From Eleusine coracana subsp. coracana (taxonomy: Eukaryota > Streptophyta > Magnoliopsida > Poales > Poaceae), in assembly GCA_032690845.1 (NCBI GenBank), contig CM064417.1:31316432-31380431 (forward strand): a stretch of DNA of 64,000 bases, read 5' to 3'. Shown here piece after piece: positions 58,612-64,000 of this stretch; position 1 is the stretch's first letter; every line of letters starts with the position of its first letter. Both the position numbers and the translations under genes were made by a program. The notes under the pieces were generated by a model. The model searched no databases. It was not told the origin of the DNA and saw only the letters and a list, made by a program, of their open reading frames with translations.

Positions 58612-60240
58612 CATAGTAATTTCAAAGGGGCAGTTGTAGATACATTTGTTTATTATAAACATTGCAAATTCGAGTATCCATGTCCTATGCCTTAGTTGTG
58701 CAATGATTAATTAATGTTTGGTGATGGCGGGAGCCACATTGCCAACCCAAGCTAGAATATGAACTAGTGCTCCCATGGTCAAACTTATGACCTTAAATAA
58801 GTACTAACGAGAGGTAACCCGTTCTGTTTTCCTTTACAAGGATTTGTTAATTTCTCATTTGAATTAAAAAAATGATTTGTCCCTTCTCAGCAATAAAATA
58901 TACTCGGCAATAATAATGGCACAACTTTGGGCTTGTTCCTTCGGGTATTTTGTTAGCTAACCTCTACAGATTAATATCAAAAGGAACAAGATGACAAGAT
59001 ATGAATGAACAAGAACCATTTCGGTATTCCTCGTATCACCTACCCCTTGCTGTTTTCATGTCTTTGTATAAATTGAAATTTTGGCAACCATGATAAATGG
59101 CAGCTAATATAAAACTTCCTTCTCATTCTTGCTTGATATACAAGGATTGTTCCTTGCATTCTTTCATCGCCCATGGGAAATACACATTGCATAGGAAAAC
59201 CTTGTCTAAATTGTTGGTAGATGTGATATGATCGTAGAGAGCTTAACCTTTCTTGGAACCAAGTGAACTTCCTTGAGTTTTAATTTTCAAAAGCTTATAA
59301 ATAAGAACTCCAGATTCACAATCTTCTCAATGATGATTTTATTCCTACCAAAGCTAGATGATGATCTTAATGAAAACCTATTGCATTTGCTACTTCTATT
59401 TTCATTGAACTTTGTCAAATTGTTGTGACCCTTATGAGATGCTTGCTATGTGTTATTGATCAAGTTCATGTGCACACCCCAACCACTCCATATGTCAAAA
59501 CTTCTATGCTGGAAGTTTGCATCCATCATCCCCATAATCCAATCACTGAATAAAGTGCTCCACCATATATGTCTATCTCTCTCCAAGAATCATTTCAAAA
59601 AGAGATATGGGCTACTCGAAAAGAATAAAAAGAAAAAAAGGGAGAAGAATCATGAATGATAAAGTAGCCCATGTTCTCAAATATAAATCAAATAGAAGAG
59701 AGAGAGAGAGAGAGATATCACTTCAAAAGGAGCATCCGCCATCCTTCATCCATCCATAAATATCATAATTGTGCACATGGCTTGATCATAATTCTTGACT
59801 TGTTTTTCTCCGTGGGGTCCAGTTTTTAACTTAGTGATATATGAAATACGAGTATGCGGCCTTAATATTCCCTACCTTGAGCTCCACATAAGTCTTAGTA
59901 TATAGGGAAATTTTCGCCACTGACCTAAGTGAGGAATCAAAACCACATTGAGTGATTCGAGAGCATCAATTGAGAATAACTTGCGGTCCAGAGCTCTGTT
60001 TTTATTGAAAAAAAAATTGAAGTTTCTTGGGAAAAAGAAAGGTATGACTTCTCTATGTTGTTCCATATCTCAACTTTTCAAGACAAGGTATTTAGCCACC
60101 TAAAACCCTATGGCATGAGGAGTCACGGAGTAGTCTTTATATATGCAAAGCATGATGAGAATTACCTTAGATCTTGCTCATTCATAGTCTTTATTTCTTA
60201 CTTTGCTCGGGATGAGCAAAGTCCTAAGCGTGGGGGCGGG
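58612..60240 (+). other. Element C 3' untranslated region with stem-loop and polypurine tract
   Basis: Non-coding. 59860-59990 resembles element A 44830-44950 (AGCTCCACAT, GTGAGGAATCA). The stem-loop TTTGCTC-gggat-GAGCAAA (60202-60220) and purine tract GCGTGGGGGCGGG end at the 3' LTR. Confidence 0.7.
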
Positions 60241-61912
60241 TGTTGGTAGTCGTAAATTCCCTTTTTCGACTACTAATTTACAATAAAAAGGTGGATCTTA
60301 ATTAATAATGTAATGAAAATATTCTTTGTACTCATGAGTTCCACAAGTTTTGGTGAAATATGTGGTTGTAGGTGCTATAGGGTCAAAATATGCAAAAACA
60401 AGTGAAAATAACATGTCGGCGGATCACGGCTATGAAATAGCCATTTTCTGGCAGCCGACAGGGTCATTAACAGCGAGAATCAGCACCCGGTCAGGTCATC
60501 ACCAAGTAAAATTGTCAACCGGCCGGATCATAAGCTATCATCACCTGATAGGGTGAATCAAGTGTTCAATCAATTTTTGGTCATACGACAACATGACCTA
60601 GGACCACCGTCCGATTTAGAACTTTACCCCCTCACCCGGCCGACATGCCCACCATCGCCATAAAGTCGTTTTGTAATTCCGGCCCAAAATATTTTCAAAG
60701 AGACAAAGGAAGGAAGTCGACACATGGCCTAACCGGGAGAAGGGAAGGACAACTAGGCCACAAGGCCATAGTGCTACCACCCAAAAATGGGCCGCCGCCC
60801 GGCGGACCTTGCCGCCCAGCGGGCTTGCCACCCGGCCTGCCCTACCTACCGACATAAAACCAAAGGAAAATGGCCAACCGACCCTCGAAACCGACCTCAG
60901 AACATCATCACGGCCGTCCAGAATGAGTCGGTTGGAAAACCGACCAAATCGGGTGGTCGCCCGGCCTTCCCGGCCGCCCAACCGACCCTACCGCCTGGCC
61001 TTCACGGTCGTCTGGCACATGTGGCCACCCGGCCTTGCCCATCGCCCGCCAGACCGACTTTGGCCTACCAACTCGCCTTCACCTACAAGTACCCCCCTGC
61101 CTATTGCCACCTATAAATAGAAGGGGAATTCGGCAGAAAAGATCAACAATTGAAGAGAAGAACAACAAGTGCCACACTGCAGAAATGTATTAGAATAGGG
61201 AGTGAGAGTGAGTGGTAGAAGTTCAGGAGGGAGCCGGGGATGTCAGCTCCTTCTCCACTTTGTGCCTCAGGGATGATTCTCCACCAAGAGTAGAGTCCCC
61301 GTCCTTCGGCCGGGTAACATGTAAACATTCTTTTGTTCATTTAATCATTGAAGCTTTCTTTATTTATATCTTGTTTATGGGTTCTTAGTCCGTGTTAGAT
61401 AAAGTCGTTTACTTTATTTGACTATGGTTACTCTACCTTTAGTTAACAAGGTTAGAGTAGTAATTGTAAGTGTATATGTGGTGTATAGACTTAGAATTAT
61501 CTAAGTTTGCTCCCAACCCTACGGGTTATGTGGTCGGTAGTTAGGTGGTGACAGGACTGAGCTATCCTTTGTATTCCACCACGTTCGGGTTGGGCTCGTA
61601 GGCGTTGATGGTAGTTTTAGCCGAGGTCCCTTCTCATCCCATTCTGTACCTTGAATGACTATTCCCCGAAGTAAACAAGAGTAAATATTGGAGTCTGATG
61701 ATTATTTGGATATAAGTTGTCACATAAAGCCAATACTAGAGAACCCTCTCAACCCGTTGTTTTCCTTCTCTTTTGTTCACTAGAATTGGATTAGGATAGA
61801 ATTTCACTTCTCATTCCCCGTGGATACGATACCTTAGAATACTCCCGGATGAAGGCTACATCGGCATCCGTACGCTTGTGGATTTCTCTATTAGGCATAA
61901 GGATCACCAGCA
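60241..61912 (+). repeat. Element C 3' LTR
   Basis: The 1672-bp LTR is collinear with the 5' LTR but has only about three minisatellite units (60785-60840). TATAAATA lies at 61112. Confidence 0.92.
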
Positions 61913-61917
61913 GTATC

Positions 61918-62547
61918 ACTGGGAGGGACATAGAGGAAGCTACCGACGTTGTTGGTGAGAGTGAGGGGGAGAGTGATGGGAATGGCGGTGGCCATGAGGA
62001 TAATGAGGGTGAACCTAGTGGCAGCAAGTATGATGGGAGTGAGTGATTATCTTCATCGACCATTCTTTTTCCTTTTTGGTGTCTTGATGCCAAAGGGGGA
62101 GAAGAAAGCTATCTATCTAGTTGATCATGGACTTATTTAAATTTTGAAAATTTATAATGTTTTAAGACTATGTGATGTGGCGTGTATGTGGTGTGCCTTC
62201 AATTCAACTATTTGCTCTTGTAAGACTTTGTTAAGACTCATTTGTGATCTTTGTGTAATGACTATGTTCTATGAATGATGTGTTGATGAATGATGCTTGT
62301 TGGCTATATGTGTTTGCTCTTGATTATTCATTCACTCATGTATATCACTTGATCACACCTTTTAGACACCCCACGGTTGCAATAGCTCTCAAAATTGATG
62401 TCTTAGTATGCATATGGACTGTTGTTGTATGAATCATGGATGTATAATTTTAGGGAGAGCTCTACATATATTTGTTGGGATCAAATTCTTTTTTATCTCA
62501 AATGTAAGTTTTAATTTTTTGTCATCAATCACCAAAAAGGGAGAGAA
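61918..62547 (+). pseudogene. Element B third ORF, 3' end, and 3' UTR with PPT
   Basis: An acidic G/E/S/D-rich tail continues the third ORF after element C, with a TGA at 62045-62047. A PPT-like CCAAAGGGGGAGAAG lies at 62090-62104. The PPT proper, ACCAAAAAGGGAGAGAA, ends at 62547 against the 3' LTR. Confidence 0.75.
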
Positions 62548-62607
62548 TGAAAATGCATCTAGACCTTCGTGTGGGTTTTGATTGATCAATTACGAATGAT
62601 TAAAGGT
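62548..62607 (+). repeat. Element B 3' LTR, truncated to about 60 bp
   Basis: TGAAAATGCATCTAGACC through GATTAAAGG matches the first 60 bp of the 5' LTR. Similarity then stops abruptly. Confidence 0.8.
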
Positions 62608-62609
62608 CC

Positions 62610-62698
62610 GAGATAAGACAGGGGCCTCTGTTCTCAGGAGTTACCCATAATGACAGTCTTTGTGGGAATTTTTTTTGACGCTAGAGGGATGGAGGGAG
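62610..62698. mobile_element. Possible right part of the split Stowaway-type MITE
   Basis: It ends GGATGGAGGGAG followed by TA. It is proposed as partner of 35109-35413 on the other side of element B. Confidence 0.4.
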
Positions 62699-62700
62699 TA

Positions 62701-63700
62701 CTATTTATTAGGAATCAGCTCAGCGTGCTAGATGCTGAATATCTAATGGCTAGCGCTGCACTTGCTAGCTATTCGTGGGAGAAAAGGAAATGTTTGGAGC
62801 CAAGTGAATTGATCGACTGGCATTTATTTCATCAGGTGACTGGCACTTCGTCGCTAGATGGGGTCGTCTCCTGTTCCAGGTTGATGCGCGCGGCAACGGG
62901 TATCACATCGGAGCGACGGAGCCCCATTTGCTTTCCAGGTTCCCAATAATTTGGCATCCACTTGCAATTACCACCGGTCCCTGCCGGCCACTAGCTGGGC
63001 CGGGGAGTCGGGACCGTTGCGGCCGGTTGGTGTTTGCTGCAAGGTCTCAACTTCTATCTGCACGTCTTGCCAAAGCGCTGAGGTAGGAGGGAAGAAGCAT
63101 AGACGGTACGCTGGCACCATTGAAGTAAAAAATCAATCTACCATTGGCGCATATTGCTACGGGATTCTGAAGACGCCTGCTCAAATCATGTACTACAAGA
63201 CCTGTCGACACACGCTACGAACACCTCTCAGCTATAGTGCATTCATTTCCATGCGTATACAACATGCATGGAAATATCAGTCGTATTTTTATCAACTCGA
63301 TCAGTTGGGGCAAAGCTCTAACCATTTTTGTTCCGATCCTACCAATCGATTGTGCAGATTACGACATGCTGCCTGCCTGCATGCCATTGGAGCATCCATC
63401 GACAACGACGGGCGCTGCTCCTAATGTATATACATATAGTACTATATAAGAACCAAATGCGGATTTGGATGGTTTGGAAAAAAAACGAAAGCTTTGGTGC
63501 GCATGCCCAACGGATCGATTGGCGTTTCGTCGAATGGAGAAAGATGGTGGCATTAAACAACAGGAGAAACTCGTTCCACTTACCCAGCAGAGGATCCTAT
63601 GGATACACCGTCGCTAAAAAAGACTGCGTGGAAAGTTGAGTCATACCACCGCCTAAATAAAGTTTTGTCAGGTGAGAATAAGATGCGTATATTTCCTTCG
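62701..63700. other. Unassigned region, no recognisable gene
   Basis: Mixed composition with several short open frames (longest 157 codons at 62951-63424) that match no family I recognise. No splice-consistent gene model stands out. Confidence 0.4.
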
Positions 63701-63950
63701 GATTTAAATTGTTAACGCAGTTAATTTTTTAACTATATTTTATCATTTATCTTATTCAAAATATTTATTCAAATATATAAAATTATATGATAGATTTTAA
63801 TTTTTTTGATGATAAAATAAAGTATTATAATAAAATATTTGATAAATTTTTAATTTTTTTAAATAAAACGAATGATCAAACATAATTAAAATAATTAACT
63901 ATATTAATAATTTAAATTCAAAAAAAATACATTATAAGCAATCAAACGAA
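63701..63950. repeat. AT-rich MITE-like relic
   Basis: Very AT-rich with long A/T runs. It includes TTTAAATAAAACGAATGATCAAAC, which resembles ends of common grass MITEs. Ends and TSD were not resolved. Confidence 0.4.
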
Positions 63951-64000
63951 ACATGGACATTCCTTGCTAAAAATAAGTTGCCCATACGTGTCCTGCAGCT

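Larger units (their letters stand above)
54536..61912 (+). mobile_element. Element C: gypsy element with two gag-like domains and no pol
   Basis: It is flanked by GTATC (54531-54535 and 61913-61917). LTRs are 54536-56330 and 60241-61912. The tRNA-Asp-type PBS is degenerate. Coding remnants are two gag-like domains; no protease, RT or integrase motif is seen. It interrupts the third ORF of element B. Confidence 0.88.
35414..62607 (+). mobile_element. Element B: Sirevirus (Ty1/copia) with two nested gypsy insertions
   Basis: It has a 5' LTR (35414-37038), Met-tRNA PBS, gag, pol (protease, integrase, RT, RNase H in copia order), a third ORF, a polypurine tract and a 3' LTR cut after about 60 bp. 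Element A (37414-46797) interrupts gag and element C (54536-61912) interrupts the third ORF. Without them and their duplicated targets the element is about 10.4 kb, normal for a Sirevirus. pol stays in one frame from 48910 to 52089 but carries about seven stops. Confidence 0.9.

Noticed and set aside
62951..63424. 157-codon plus-strand open frame
   Set aside because: No recognisable domain and two overlapping frames of similar quality; not supportable as a gene.

Overview
The window is plant nuclear DNA, almost certainly from a grass (Poaceae). The evidence is one intact intron-rich OSCA1-type gene with grass-style exons, grass-type MITEs, SINE and LINE inserts, and long nests of Ty1/copia Sirevirus and Ty3/gypsy Athila-type retrotransposons. 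I cannot name the species.

Layout. 1-5.8 kb is repeat debris: minus-oriented Sirevirus LTR pieces, a FAR1/MULE-type pseudogene, a hAT-like MITE with a perfect 8-bp target duplication and a Tourist-like MITE. 6.5-15.4 kb is the only confident host gene. It is an OSCA1-family mechano/osmosensitive cation channel on the minus strand, with 11 coding exons that join into an open 767-codon frame, a probable 5' UTR intron, and small SINE, LINE and MITE insertions in its introns. 15.4-20 kb is its GC-rich promoter and gene-free flank. 20-34 kb holds a decayed PIF/Harbinger transposon, two Athila-type LTRs in opposite orientation (one a solo LTR with a perfect TSD) and a rearranged Sirevirus cluster that lacks pol.

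35.1-62.7 kb is a three-layer nest. A Sirevirus (element B, 35414 to about 62607) carries gag, pol and a third ORF. An Athila-type element without RT and integrase (element A, 37414-46797, TSD CTATA) sits in its gag. A second gypsy element carrying two gag-like domains and no pol (element C, 54536-61912, TSD GTATC) sits in its third ORF. The outermost layer may be a Stowaway-type MITE split by B. 62.7-64 kb has no recognisable gene.

Most interesting pattern. In elements A, B and D (the pol-less Sirevirus at 26.2-33.1 kb), the palindromic motif array typical of that element's own LTR recurs inside the element, just upstream of the third ORF. In A and B a TATA-like box and a pyrimidine-rich leader also follow. 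The third ORFs of the copia-type and gypsy-type elements share a by-eye sequence pattern. This suggests a self-contained promoter-plus-ORF module shared across two LTR-retrotransposon superfamilies. All element ORFs here are broken, so none looks autonomous now.
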